Source: Thunnus maccoyii (Eukaryota > Chordata > Actinopteri > Scombriformes > Scombridae). Taken from it: a stretch of 64,000 nt of DNA. How positions within the stretch are numbered: the first letter of the stretch is position 1; the number at the start of each line of letters is the position of its first letter. The stretch spans positions 16,317,111 to 16,381,110 of the forward strand of contig NC_056552.1 in the NCBI RefSeq assembly GCF_910596095.1, written 5' to 3'. Shown here piece by piece: positions 35,673-49,185 of this stretch. The position numbers and the translations under genes were made by a program. The notes beneath the pieces are model-generated. The model was not told the origin of the DNA, ran no database searches, and saw only the letters and a program-made list of their open reading frames with translations.

Positions 35673-38654
35673 TTCTGAACATAAACAGGCAGGGAAAGAG
35701 AGGGAGAGAGAGAGGTGGAGAGCAACATGTAACTGATGCTCCCACCAGGCCATGTTAGACTGTACAGATTGAACGCAGGCCAGCAGCTACATGACAGTAA
35801 ATCTCCCGGGACCAGTAGTGTCAGAATAAGTAAGTGCTGCATATCATTAATAGGGTGGTGTTGGACCAGCTGGGAATAATATCACAGGATTACACTGAGT
35901 AGATGTAATTTATAACCAGCCACTCATCGAGCTGCTGCACAAGTGTTCACATGAAGCTCTTACATGTTGTTAGAAGTGAGTACATAACTGATTATTATCT
36001 TGTACTGCTGTTAATAAATTATTGTTTCAAGACTTTATTTACTCCAAATTTAAATGTAGGTTCATCAGGAAGACCAGATATAACTAAATGTTTCTGTATT
36101 TGCTGTAAACATTTTAAACATTCAAATTTTGATTGAACATTTTTATCCACTTGTATTCACTCTGTATTGTGTGCAAAGCAGTGCACACAGCAGCATGAAA
36201 TGTGGGACACTCTCATCCATCCATCCCCCACCCCACCCACCCACCCACAACCTATATGTCATGCTATATGTGTCACTTATATAGCATATACAGCTTTACT
36301 TATGACACAAGCTTCATGTTACTACTCACATGCCTAGCATAACAACTCACACATCCAGATACAAACATGTAGGGCACTGGAGCTCTGGGTGTGATTATTC
36401 TTGGATTATGGTCTCCAGTTTTCTTTGGTCAACGATCGATGTTTGTACCTGTCACATAGGTTTAAGTGTGCAGAGCTCAACTCTGACTGACGGTAAATTC
36501 TCACTCAGACTCACCGCAGGAACAGCTGCATAAATCACAAATAGATGCCTATGATCACAGGTGTACTTCAGCAGTTCTATATAGGCTATTGCACATACAG
36601 TTATGTATATATTTTGATCATTTTATCATTAGTGAAGCAAATATTTGTTTAGACATTATTTTTAAATTTCTTAAGAGCATTTTCTGACTGTTTATGAGCT
36701 TTGACAACCTCTATCTATTGTGTAAAAATATTCATCAACTGTTCCACTGTGAATTCGCACTCAAAGGTCTCCAGTATCTACAGTACATGGCTAAAAATTT
36801 GCTGCAAATAAAATGTCAGAACATTTCAAAAATAACACACTGCTAATTTGCTTTCATTCTCCTCAATGTTACAACTGCAAAAACCAAAAAACAGCACAAA
36901 AAAAAAGCACAAATTGCCTTTTAAACCATGAGCTATCTGCATATGTGGGTCAAAAAAGACATGGCTGGTATGTTTTGTTTTGTTTTTTTTGTTTATGAAA
37001 AAGTCCTCAAAAATCTCTCAATGTCCTCCCATTCACTTTTTTAACCTTACCTCATGCACTTTTTAAGAATTTTTTTTTTTTTCCCCAAAAGTGATTAAAA
37101 GAATGTTTGCATTTCTTACATCCATCCTACTGATCATGTACTTATGTGAGATATATACACCACTCATGTTATTTTACAAATTAAGACCATGTTGTTGTCA
37201 GTGTTATCTAAAGTATATTAATATTATATTTTTTACCTCAGAAATGTGATATTACTAAATTGATAGCTGTTTACATAATATTTACAGTTTGATTACAATT
37301 AGGCTAAGTTAAATAATATTATAATCAAGTTTTGGCTACCCTACTTCAAAACTAGCTAGCTAGCATAAGTTTGCCAGCTAATGTTATTGTAGTGAAGTTT
37401 AGTAGCTAAGTAGCACTACTTTTAAAGATAGACTCTAATTTAAGTTTGATTATTTTGCAATGAAAATAAAAAGTAAACATTACAAACTTTAAATAACGCT
37501 GGTGCTGAATTTGAGTAATTATTTTGAGCAAAATTATTAAGATAACAGACAGGGTCATTTAATTTTGACCCACTTATGGAAAGGTCTACATGTTCCAATG
37601 ACCAGTGCATTTAATAGTCACAGTGAAACATGACCTTCTCTGTACATTATGTGCAATGGAGAAGAAAGACAAATGACAGCAGTTAAAGTGTATGAAATAC
37701 TTGGATGACACGTGTGTAGTTGATCACTGTGGCTCTTCTTGGTGCTTGTTAAATGAGGGTTGCATGATGCATTGGGCCTTCAGCAGTGTGGATGTTTAGT
37801 GTTTGTCAGTGTGCCCCACTTTTAGTTCCTCCAAAGCTCATGTCTTAGGTGTGAAGGCGGCAAGAGTTGAGGCCCATCTGTCAAAGTAGAAAAGTGATCT
37901 TCGGGCTGGAGCCTCTCACATATCAAAGTGAGACCTTTAACCCAGAGGGGAGTGATTCTCACTCCTTTACTCAGCCAAATCCAGAGGGGATCGATGCTGT
38001 GAGCGCTTTACACTGTGTGTGCAACCTTATCTTGGCAACACACAAAAGCTTTCACCCATTAGGGAATGATCACAGACAGAAAAATAAGAAGCCGTAAATA
38101 GTCATGTGATAATTTCATTTTAAATGGATATCAGTAGATATTTAGCATGAAATTCTAATTTTGTTGCTTTCATCTCTATAACTGCTTTAATACCTCACAG
38201 AGGTATTAAACTTAAAATATGACAATTTCTTTCCATATGGTCATAAAGATAAAGGAAAAATCACCATTAACATTTATTTATAATAATACATTCTTTATTT
38301 CAGAGTCATAGGACACTCATCATTCATAAATATCTTATATGATATCACTTCATACATATCCAATATAATCCTATAGAACCCGACATGTACAATAAAAGAG
38401 GATCAGACAAATAAGTGCACAAAAATAGAAAAATATTTCTCAAAAATATAAATGAAAAGTCTAAGAATAATAATGGTGTTCTTTGAACAACTACCACAAA
38501 CAGTACCAGATTTTAATGCATGTTTGACTGTGATTAAAAATGATTTTAGGTATTAAATAATAGGAATTAGGAGAATATGTAAATACAACATCCGCTACAG
38601 TTAACACTAACATGTCAAAACATCATCAAAACACATTTGATCAGCTTCAACAGT

Positions 38655-40860
38655 TTAATCTGCTCTCTTCAGTATTGTGCATGAGGATTGAATTCCCATC
38701 CAGAAACCGGGAAGAATCTTCTTCTCAATCACAGTCTTCACCCTGTGCAACAGCTTAATCTCCCTCTCTGCACCCTCACCAGTTACAGTATAAAAACTTA
38801 TAATGCCTGCAGGCTGGTCGATGTAAACTCCAATTGTTGAGCAGTACGGCACATCATTTATGTCTTTGTTTACCCCGTTAAACCAGATCTGGTAACGCGT
38901 TCCTGACCAACACAGACCCCAGGACTCCTCATTTTCTCCAAGGCCACTTGGCCCGGAGTCTGACCTCCGTCCTGCTCCTTCATAGGTAGCTCCAATTACC
39001 ACCCAGCCTGAGCACTCCACTTCCCAGTAAGCTCTCATGTTCCAAATCCCCTCTTTGCTCACCACCTTCAAAGAAATGAAGAGAAAAAAGTAAAGGGAGA
39101 AAATTTTTTTAAATTTTTTTTCTTTACCAGATAGCTTGTAACTGTATTCTTACTTACCTGTGGAGAGTACTCATATCTTTCTGGTCTATCCAAGACAGGG
39201 CAAACCTCCTCAGTTCTACGACACACCTTAGACCCGCCTTCAGAAATCCATAACATCTTGTTGGCAGTCTTGTCATCCAAAGTCAAATTCATCCAGTCTA
39301 CAGGAAAAAATCAGGTAAATGGTATTTTGTATTCATAAACTGACCATCATAAACTGAACATTAAATTATTTGTGGGGGGGAGTGCTCTCATACACTTCAT
39401 GAGCTCAGCTCTGCTTGTTGGCTCTTGGATGTTAGGCACATAGACGGGAAGTTTTTCTGTAAGGAGAGGAAGTTGGCTTAAATACAAATATTCTGATCAC
39501 TATATAATCAGAATCAGAATCACTTTTATTAGCCAAGTAATGCAAGCATACAGGCAGTGTGTCTTGACATTAGATGTGACATAGAAGAATAAAAATAGAA
39601 CAAAAGTAAGGTAATAATAATAATGAAATAGACAAAATAATATTCAAATTAAATTTAAAGTTGACAGTATTTACAGTAATTAGTATGAGTATAGGCTAAT
39701 GCATGCATGAGTCCATTACCTGCATTTGTCTTCTCATTCTTGTTGGATTTAACTTTCTTTCCTAAAAAGGTAAAGGACTAATAAAGTTAAACTGCAAGGA
39801 GGTGAAGAGCTGTTTACTGTTTCACTTGACAACCCTCTTAAACATGAAACACGATACTCAGTGAGGAATTTTAGAATTGAGTTATTCATAAACATTTGAG
39901 ACAAGTTGTAAGTGAGACTAAGAATTTGACTAAAGTTTGCATGTCAGGAAATGACATGACAGTGATGGACAGTATGGACAGTTTTTTTTAAAATTTTTTT
40001 ATCAGTCATCGCCTTATCGCCTTAATATCTTACTCATGAGTATCCCTGTAATGGGTGTATTCATCCCCACAGTTAATATCTTCATCTATGATACTTTCAT
40101 ACCAAATGTTTAATTATCGAAAATATCAACATTGTAAAACAAATTATATTTATATATTGATTTTCCTCTACGCTCAGGAAGACTAGTGCATTATCCTTAT
40201 TACATTGACTAATGATGACAGAAGAAGGTCACTGTCAATGATGAGAAGTCACTTTATATACAGAAGACAAGAACACAGAATGTTTTGAGCTGCTTTCATT
40301 GGTGTCAACTTGTGTTAGTGACTTGTGCTTTAAGCGCAACCCTCTTCTGGCATCACAAAACATAGCATATTAAAATGTATGTAGGCAAAGATGACTTCAT
40401 ACTCAAATTATAACTCACAATACTGTATGTAGGTGTTCAGTATTTTGCATGACGTATCTGTTTTTTGGGGGACACACTTCACTTCCTTATTCCATTTAAT
40501 GAAGGCAACACAGACACTCTGAAGTGACAGAATCTCAAATGTGGTGTTTGACAAGGCAATTATCACTATGCAAAAAAACAGTAGGTGGAAGCAAAGATGT
40601 TATATTGGAGAAGTTCAGCATCACAGATTTGAAGTATTCTCCCTTTAAGTTTAGGAAAGCAGACAAGTCGAAGAGCTTTTATGTGTAAACGCTTGGAATT
40701 TACACCTGATGAAAACTGTTAGTTGCATCGGGCATCAGAAGCTCAAAATTGACTCATTTATTGCAATGCAAGTCTACGATTTCTCACAGAAAATTAAGAT
40801 TGTTGTACCTGGTTTGCTCGTCTCTGACAGGATTCTTGCAGAATTAGGTCTGGTAGGCAT
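38655..40860 (-). CDS. Stand-alone PRY/SPRY (B30.2) protein, copy A, 235 aa
   Basis: Five exons, minus strand: 40860-40809 (ATG), 39761-39720, 39456-39394, 39297-39158, 39065-38655 (stop TAA). Phases 1,1,1,0 join to 708 nt with no internal stop. Exons 1-3 give a polar, lysine-rich leader of about 53 residues; exon 4 is the PRY part ([30 protein letters not shown]); exon 5 is SPRY ([56 protein letters not shown]). B30.2 domains are protein-binding beta-sandwiches, here predicted cytosolic since no signal peptide or membrane segment is seen. There is no RING, B-box, coiled coil or toxin-type pore domain. Relative to copies B and C it lacks one PRY codon and has a shorter acidic loop before the last strands. 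An AATAAA lies at 38294-38299 (minus). Function unknown; B30.2 similarity to fish TRIM and NLR tails and to stonefish toxin tails does not itself say which. Confidence 0.88.
39506..39565 (+). repeat. SINE/LINE tail-like repeat
   Basis: AATCAGAATCAGAATCACTT followed by TTATTAGCCAAGTAATGC is a dispersed teleost repeat phrase. It lies in intron 2 of PRY/SPRY copy A. Confidence 0.45.
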
Positions 40861-40943
40861 CTTGAGTCTTATCCACTTTGAGATCCTTTAAGATTCTTTG
40901 ATTCATCCAAAGTGAAGGTGCAAAGTCTTGGTGTTCGACTTGA

Positions 40944-40951
40944 CTTTTATA
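40944..40951 (-). promoter_or_regulatory. TATA box (TATAAAAG) of PRY/SPRY copy A
   Basis: Perfect TATAAAAG on the minus strand, starting 91 bases before the ATG at 40860, leaving room for a short unspliced 5' UTR. Copies B and C have the same arrangement. Confidence 0.65.
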
Positions 40952-41784
40952 CCCTCGGTGAAGATGAGGCAGGGGGCTTTAGGGGTGTCTGAAGGAGGTG
41001 TTGAGGTCAGTGGAATGCGTTCTCCGTGGGGGGTCAAATGGGTGTATACACTTGACTGTGACATATAGATATAAGTGAGGCTAACACAGACATTTGACAC
41101 TCCTGAAACTCTATGAGTCTGTTCTGAAAAGGAAGAAGATGGTTTTAAACACTACTGACAGTGAGATACAGAAAGTGATCTTGTCAGTGTTGTCAACGCA
41201 AGTGAGGAAGCAGAACTACATAAACACCTCAGACACCTCAGTCAAACCAAAAAATAAGATGTTAAACTACAGAATAGATAATGATTTATGGTCCGTTAAT
41301 TTTACACCCATCCTCATGGATGTGAAAGTATTACCAAGTCTTGCATCAAGAGCACTGATATTTGCATTGTTTAATATATAGGATTCCATATATTGCACCA
41401 TCACAACACTGGTAACCTTTGGAGGGGCCAATATGCACATTCAGCACATTAGTGGGGTTTAGTGTGTTTGTTTCTGTCAATTACAATAATGCACCTACTA
41501 TGAAAGGCATGTCATGCTAAGAGCCCACCTTAAGGGAATTAGAGAGAAAGCTTATACATCAAGTCAAACACCTGTTTAACCTATTAACAATGACTTCAGT
41601 CAGCTGATTAAAGTAATTAAATCAGTTAATGTGCAGCACCGCTATATTTATTGTTTTGCAAGTCTCTTATGCTAATATTCAGATTCTCCATTATATATAG
41701 GGGCTCTACGCTGTGGAACAGTTATATTCAAATTGCATTTCATTCTACGTCTCTCAAGAATTTCAAATATAAGCTAGGTATGTG

Positions 41785-42032
41785 CAGAGGGCCCAGTATT
41801 TGTATTTGTATCTGTATTTGTGAGGCAGCAAAATTATTTGTATTTGTATTTGAATAAAACTGGAAAGAGGCTTAAAAATCCTGTTTTTGTTTTTGATATG
41901 CTTTTAATTTTAGAAATTAAAGTGTTACAATAAGTGCTCATGAATAAACTACCTTATGAAGGAGGTCCCCACACCAGGTCTTGAACTGAAGTCTCCCAGA
42001 TCATAGAGGACTACTGAGCTAAAACTTTACTC
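41785..42032 (-). repeat. tRNA-derived SINE with (AAATAC)n tail
   Basis: Minus strand: box A TAGCTCAGTAGTCC (42021-42008), box B GTTCAAGACC (41986-41977), then a body (GGGGACCTCCTTCATAAGG ...) and a 3' tail of AAATACAAATAC repeats near 41795-41855. Head, body and tail order is complete, so it looks like a near full-length insertion between PRY/SPRY copies A and B. Confidence 0.7.
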
Positions 42033-43000
42033 ATTGCCTCATTGCAGACAGCCCTCTACCTATTTACACACCCATAACACAAAGACAGCACAGTGTGTAA
42101 CAACTTCAAAGGCAATTCTTGCTTTGCACTTTTCATTTATTGCCTATTTATTACAACCTAACTTTGTGGAAAGGAGAAGGGGAACAACAGGCTATGGAGA
42201 GTCCCTTGAGAGATCTTAGCGTGTGTCAGTAGCTCAGCTTTATCTTTGGGGAACGCCCTCACACCAGGAGTGATGTCCGAATAAGGAAATGTGTGTCATG
42301 TAGCAGATGGATGAGACTACCCTCGTTGAGACCTGCTGATAGACGTAACAGCAGAGCAGAGGAGAGAAACTGAGATAGTATGTAACCAACCTGCACGCTG
42401 GTATTTGATGGGGGTCTTTTTTCTTCCTGAAAACAAATAATTTTAAAAATATTTGTATTAAACAAATATTCATTAAAAAAAACTCCACCATTTGTGCTTT
42501 GCCGAATAATGTATGTGTAGGCACAACCCTAATATAAGCTTAGGATCTGTCTGATGAACCAAACTATAATTGGCCTTTCTCTCTCTCTCTCTTTCGTAAG
42601 GAGTTGACTTAACACAGGTGAGCTTCAGTATGTGTGCACACACACTCCAATGCATGCTCACACACACACATTCACACATACGCCAAAACACACACACCCT
42701 CATTACATTATCTTATTTATTTTATGTCTTTGCTTGATTTATGCTGCCTCCTTTATGTTTGCTTTTTGTTCCTATGGTTGCTTCTTTGCTTATTTTTGTG
42801 GATTACATGATTTTGGTATTTGCCTATAATGCATACTGAGGTGAGATTCTTTCTATAAGCCTCTAGGGGTTTTCTAAATCTCACCTGCACAATTTGCTTC
42901 TTCTCTGTTGTTGTTCTGTTTCTGCTGCTTTGTTTTACTGTGCAAATAAATAAATAAAATAAAAATAAAAAAGTCAGGACACAATGGACACAATGTCACT
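42033..43000. other. Spacer between PRY/SPRY copies A and B
   Basis: No gene features seen. Contains a (CA)n tract near 42645-42700 and an A/T-rich end (AAATAAATAAAATAAAAATA) next to the 3' end of copy B. Confidence 0.5.
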
Positions 43001-43378
43001 TATTCAGTTCTTTATTATTTTAAACTTTTGCATATTAAACATTCTGCATACATTCATACTAAACATAACCATATACATTTAATAAAAATATAGAATACAT
43101 ATAAATATAACAGTACAAACCAGAGAGTCCAAAAAACTGGAAGGTCAAAGATGAATCCATATCTGACTATACTTTGTTCCCTTTGAAATGCACTAAACTA
43201 TATACTGCATTTAAGGAATATATCTAAAGTACACTGTACTATATGACATGGAAGACTAATGTTAACATAACTGTGCTGGTGTTGTCCAGTCATATTGTGT
43301 TTAAAGCTGTTACAGTTGTAGCTTTAATAAAACAGAGTTCAGCTCAGGATCACTGATGTTAGCTATAATATGAGTCCT

Positions 43379-46300
43379 TTATTCCTCCTTCTTTAGGATC
43401 AAACAGTGGGACTGTGTCCCCATCCAGAAACCTGGAATCATTTTCTCTTTAAACAAACTCTTAATCTGCTGCAAACATTTAACTTCCTTTCCTCCTGTGC
43501 CTTCCTCTCCCTCCTTCACCTCCTCCACAGCATAGAAATTGAGGATACCGGCCGGTTGGTCAAGGTATATGCCCATTATAGAGGACTTAGGAATCCCTGT
43601 GATCTCGAAACTCTGGCCATTGTGCCAGGCATGATAACTTGAACCACTCCAGCCGAGACCCCAGGATTCCTCATTCTCTCCCAGGCCGCAAGATCCATCT
43701 CTGTTCCTCCTTCCTGCTCTTTCGTACGCGACTCCGACCACGACCCATCCTGAAAACTCCACTTCCCAGTAGCCTCGGAAGCCCAGGATGCCTTCCTTGC
43801 AAAGAACCTTGCGGAACGTGGATGGAAATGACAGGCTAATTTAGAGTTAATCAAACATAACCTGTGATTTATTACAGCTGCCACTGTGAAGAATTTAGAG
43901 CAGCCTCGCTTTCTCCCACTTGCAACGCCAAACCACTTGGCTTAGGATTTAAATAAACACAGGGGACAGACCTCTGGTCCATCATAGTGTTGCCTCTGTT
44001 TTACAGTCATATCAACCCCTTGCTGTGGCATGGTGATGACAAGTTTATGGCTCTATCATCTCATTTTTCAACATCTGTCTTGAGCACAGTGAATCAAAAG
44101 AAAGTCCATTTATATACCGTATATTCATTAAACATATGTACCTGTGGAGAATACTCATATCTTTCTGGTCTATCCAAGACAGGACACGTGACCTCATCAG
44201 TCATACGGGCCACCTTACTACCACTCTCTGTTATCCACAGCCTCTTATTGGCTGTTTTGTCATCAAGGGAAAGGTTGATCCAGTCTGAAAAACAGGAATA
44301 AACTATTATTTAACAAACAAAAAAAATCTAAAATGTTTTTGCACCAACTTGTGAAAGGATTAAAAAACAGGTAAAAAAATTGTTCCTACATTTGATGAGA
44401 TCAGCTCTGCATTTGGGTTCAGGGATATTTGAGTCATAGGCTGGGGTCTTCTCTGAGGACACAAGTGACAGAACATCAGTCAAATCAAGAAAAGGTCAGG
44501 AGAGCCATAACATAGGTGGATCTTCATATCCACATTTAAAAAACATTTAAAAATCAAACACTGCAGTCAAGCCTGTGATAAGGCAAGCGGCTTACCTGTG
44601 GGTGTGTTTCCAGCTTTGAGTTTTTTTGCTGCAAAAAAAAAAAGAACAGAAAAAACAAAAGTGTTTTTTCACCAGAGCAACCTGTATTTGGCTGTTCTAA
44701 ACACTATAAGCAACAGTATGTGTAAGGTGTGTCTCAACAGGTGATGAAGTGAGGCGCGACAAAACAGTGTATACTTAGAAAACCATCTGCCTCTGTCAGA
44801 TCATCCCATCAGCAACTGCATGCTTTCTGGAGCCAGAGGTTGATTCATGCCAGACGGTTGGAATTACCAAGACATCTCATATGCTGCAGCTTTGGCTTCA
44901 GTCACACTCGAGCGGAGAGCTCAAAAGACTTTATCAGATAGGACATGATTTGCTTCTACAAATCAGATAAGTGGGGGATGTAGAGCCAATATCTGTTTAT
45001 TGATGTGAATAATGCTCAAGCAGAAGAGTTGGGGAAAGTCAAGTCAAAGTGACAAACTGCATTTTACTTTTGATCTCAAATAAAAAGAAGTTGTATTGCA
45101 AAAGAGTTTATGTGAAGTTATTAAGTTGTAATATATATAACTTACTCTTATAAACTTAACTTACAAGCAAAACATCGATTATCCATAAATTAATAATGTA
45201 GGGCAGCTTATTATAACACACATAGAAAATAATTAGAAGTCTGCCAGACATTAGGTTTCAAATTAAGCTTCATTATAAGTAACAATCTTTCTTTAAAGTA
45301 ATGACCAATAAATTACAGCTACATAACAGGCATTGAGTTTTTGTTAAGGACGTCAAGGACGGAGATCAAGAAGAGGAGACACTTAATCCCCACAGCATTA
45401 AAATGTCAGCTTCGACTAATGTGTTTTATTTATATCAACAAGAAACACTTCCAGAAACAAGCTATCCGTTTCATTCACACATATAAATCATCTCGGAACA
45501 TTCATGAACTCTTGGCAAACAGAAAAATGTGTAAAATTCATGAATTTCATGAAAATGACTTAAAGCACCATAGCACAGGTTCTGTATGGCATGTGTGAAG
45601 ACAAAGAGTTCAAGGTGAGGCTGCTCTCTCTCGCTGCATGTAAATCTACTTGTCATCATTATCCACATTTTTCAAACTTAATGGTTATTTTTACACCATG
45701 CAGTATGCGTGTCACGTCTAAATGAGCTGATATTTATCTCTCTGTTGACTGGAGGCTGAGAGACCATGCAAGGATTTTAAGCCACATGTCTGGATATAGC
45801 ACAAGGTGATGAAAATAACTGCTTTGTTTGGCCTCATTACAACATGACACCATACAAAACACTGTGGCAACCTGAACGGGGCTTGTTAGCCTGGCTGTAA
45901 CAGGATTTGACTGAATGTTTTTGATTATTGGTGATTAACTCCTCGCTGCATCTGATTTGACTTCAAGTGTGTAAAGAAATACATTTTTTTTATTGATACT
46001 ACCGTCTGTTTCACGTAGGCAAGATGCTCTATTCCTATCATTAAAAAGTCAACATTTTTTCTGCAAATCTGTTTCAAACAACAGCAACAGCAACAGCAAC
46101 GTAGTTGTACAAGTGTAGACCTTTGCAAGTTATGTTTTCCTGCTGTCTTCCCTTCTTGCTGTTGTCATGATAATACAGTCTGTAGAGGCTGACATCAATG
46201 AGTTCAGACTGGATTAGACTGAATACCCCAGCTACAATCCTACTGAATATCACCCATTTCCAAGACTGGTATTATGCTGTATACACACAGTATATCATGT

Positions 46301-46775
46301 TAAATACATACAGCATGTTAAACCTTTTTTAATGCAGATGATGTTGACACTTGTGGACCCTTGCTCCCAGGCTGGCTGTAAAACCATTATACGCCCCCTC
46401 ATAACCACAAGCATGAAATCAGTTGCTGAAATATTGCGTTTTTGACACAGACATAAACTCTATTGACCCATTCACTCAGGATTCGCCTCAGAGGATAATA
46501 AAAAGCCTCAGTGTTGCAGACACAGGCTGAGGTTATTAAATCAGTGCATTTAAATCTTTGTTGATGATGATTTCTGTATTAAATGCAGCAACTAATAAAT
46601 GCGGCAATATTTTTAAGATCTAGATCTAGAAATTAGATAAATCTAGGAAAGTGTTAAATTCTATGTTCTGTATTTAAGCTTTAAACCAATTTGAAATTGT
46701 GTGAAAATAGGGAAAATTAAGTTCACCTTTACCTGACTTCTGGGCATCAGAAATGATTCTGGTGGTGGTGGGCAT
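43379..46775 (-). CDS. Stand-alone PRY/SPRY (B30.2) protein, copy B, 236 aa
   Basis: Five exons, minus strand: 46775-46733 (ATG), 44628-44596, 44452-44390, 44284-44142, 43807-43379 (stop TAA); 711 nt, phases 1,1,1,0, no internal stop. Intron 1 is long (about 2.1 kb). Exon 1 starts MPTTTRIIS, exon 3 codes [17 protein letters not shown], exon 4 is PRY ([20 protein letters not shown]), exon 5 is SPRY ([60 protein letters not shown]). Exon 4 agrees with copy C at about 40 of 47 residues by eye, so B and C are close relatives and A is more distant. No other domain is present. AATAAA at 43011-43016 (minus) may end the transcript. Same direction as copy A, divergent from copy C. Function unknown. 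Confidence 0.88.
44629..46732. other. Long first intron of PRY/SPRY copy B
   Basis: 2.1 kb without exon-like frames. 45340-45600 has an open frame that looks like repeat-derived sequence but carries no motif I can place. (CAGCAA)n at 46077-46101. Confidence 0.45.
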
Positions 46776-46870
46776 CTTGATACAGTGAGCCTGCCTTAGC
46801 CTGATGTCACTGGTCTCTCTGAGTGTGATCAGTTGCTGTTGGCTATACTGTGTGACAGCTTAATGCCACT

Positions 46871-46878
46871 CTTATATA
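46871..46878 (-). promoter_or_regulatory. TATA box (TATATAAG) of PRY/SPRY copy B
   Basis: TATATAAG on the minus strand about 103 bases before the ATG; CCAAT motifs occur further upstream on the same strand (near 46950 and 46980). The bases around the start, TCAAGATGCC, repeat those of copy A. Confidence 0.6.
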
Positions 46879-46879
46879 C

Positions 46880-49177
46880 CTTTAAACTAGGACAGAAGAA
46901 GTGAAAGAATCATAGCCAGTGGTGTGGATGTGTGTGTGAGATAAAATTTTCCAATAGGAAGGGTGGGTGGCAAGAGGCTTGTGATTGGAGCTGTGTATGC
47001 ATGTTTTTCCTTAAAAAGGTTAGATGACTGCTCCGATGTCTGGAGGACACCACCTAGTACCCAGTAAAGCCTGCCCTCCCTCTCTACAGAACATCACTGA
47101 TCTCATCACATTGCACACTGACAGCATTGATGATAGATAGGATGGTTGGTGTATGCAAACACACACACACATATGCATATGAATTCTGAGCTTGTAGCTG
47201 CAAATATTTCAATCTGTGCAGGAGATTGTCTGGTGTTAGACTTCAAGCAGTGTGAGGTCCAACAGGTGCAAATGAACAACATATTGAGAAAGTATGAACC
47301 CTATGTAACTGTATTCACGGTTTAAATGTGTGAAAAGAAAACATATAGGCTCTATATTACAGGAATGATGTGATACGATAACGTGTCAATATTTCTCTTG
47401 CTGCAACATTTATAAAGCCTGCATTTACCTCACTCTCCTATTCTTACATTGAGGAAATCAGAATGTGTTTACGAATGTACTGACATCCTGATTTGTGTCA
47501 ACCTTTCATTGACTGCATAAATATATTAAGTTAAATTAAGTGCATACATTTACGTTTTATTAGAAGTTTAACTTAATTATATAGAAACACGGTACAATAA
47601 AAACATTTTTCTTGTTTCATTAATCAAAAAACAAGAAATAAAACTTTTTAAATTATTGTTTTATTACTCAAGTGATCACAATCTCCGTATACATACATTT
47701 TAAAAGAGAGTAATTTAAACATATTCCCTTAATTTGCATTTAAAAATAAATAAATAAAAGAATCATTTATAGTACGTATTTGTTTACATACAATTTAGTG
47801 ATAAAAAAGCATGGTACAAACAGGACATTAACATCATAATATTATATCAATTTATCTTTTAGTAAGCAAATTAAATACATAATATTAAAAAACCACGGAT
47901 ACCAATACACTGAAAAAGACACTGAAGGTCTACAACAAACAAAATCCATGTACAGTACAGCACATTATAACCTAAATACCTGACTATGAGTCAGCTGATT
48001 TGGGGGGTTCCTCGGTTCATTGTGCCAGACTTAGCCATGCTCTTGACCTGCATTATCACATCAACCATTTACCATCACAAATGCTTTAATGCACATGACT
48101 TTGAGTAAAAAAAAAAACATCTCACTGATCATAAACCCTCTCTTCTGATATGCTCACCATTGTGGTGCAGCGTGTCTGAAGTGTTTACTGTTCCGGCATC
48201 CTGCCAAACCTCTAGTCAAGGCTGTCTCGTCCTTCTTGTGTTCCCGCCTGTCCAAGCAGATGACTGACAGGGGCACTGATTGCAGAGCAACTGACATACT
48301 AAACAGTACACGCTATAGTGTTGGAACTGTTCCAGACTGCCCAAAGGGCTTTATTGAAAATAAAGCAGAGGGAAGTGTGGATAACATAGTTTGCATGTGT
48401 ACGTATCTGAGCTCCTCTAATTCTCCTCTCATAGAACGATCACAAACCAGAGGCACCCAGCTTTTATAACAGTGCTGACAGACAAGTGATCTCTGCCAAA
48501 ATACTGAGCTGTTGAGGACACTCAAGGTCATGGCCTTTTTTTTTTCTGTTGGCCTGAATATCTTGCATTAAGGTGGAAATATCTTTTTACTGGATGGGTT
48601 AAACAGATTTAAAAGTTTTAAGTGTGAATAAAAATATCATCATATCAAATATCATAAATTTCAACCCCTTACTGTTCCAAAGACATCCCCCAAAGGATTC
48701 AAAATCTACCACAAAAAAAGATCAGTTGCGTCATAAAAACTGCCTTTAAAGAATTATATCTGTAGTCTTCTTTAAGAGAGCACAATATTGATGAGCTCTA
48801 CTCCAAATGAAACTCAGCCATGTCTCTCTTGTCTCCATCACCATCTCTAAAAGGTCTCAATGTGCAGTAAATCTATACTCATCTACTCTCACCTCGTGCC
48901 TCTGTTCTGTACAGGATGTCCTTAGCAGATATCAATGTCCAAGATGTGTGTATGTGTGATTTCGAAGAGATGACAGGGTAATTGTGAAAGCAAATTCAGA
49001 GCTACTCAGATAAATATGGGTCAACGGTTCAGGTGTTGGCACTGACGTGAGTATCCTGGTTTGGCAGGCGCTGTGGCACGCCCATTAGTGAGCTCATTAT
49101 CTCTACATACCTTACCAAAATTTCTCTTAGGAAGCCCAGGGGGCCACCCAAAACCTTTAATAACCCTTTCTCGGGGG
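46880..49177. other. Divergent intergenic region between PRY/SPRY copies B and C
   Basis: Upstream DNA of both genes. Mostly AT-rich (47.5-47.9 kb extreme), no gene seen. Enhancers shared by both genes would be expected here, but no factor site could be named with confidence. Confidence 0.4.
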
Positions 49178-49185
49178 TATATAAA
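49178..49185 (+). promoter_or_regulatory. TATA box (TATATAAA) of PRY/SPRY copy C
   Basis: TATATAAAG starts 91 bases upstream of the ATG, the same spacing as in copy A, with a GC-rich step (CGGGGG) just before it. Confidence 0.65.

Larger units (their letters stand above)
28102..38654. other. Intergenic, gene-poor 10.5 kb
   Basis: No exon series, conserved protein motif or RNA gene could be supported. 28.7-29.3 kb is the likeliest place for plekha4 promoter and 5' UTR sequence. 29.4-30.1 kb is very AT-rich. Frames at 31.1-31.6 and 32.7-33.1 kb are pyrimidine-rich without domain features. Simple repeats occur at 34156-34199, 35640-35672 and 36222-36249. Confidence 0.5.

Noticed and set aside
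41977-42032. Functional tRNA gene
   Set aside because: Same reason: the tRNA-like head of a SINE with a long repeat tail.
45341-45598. 85-codon frame in intron 1 of copy B
   Set aside because: No start context, partner exon or known motif; likely repeat-derived or chance.
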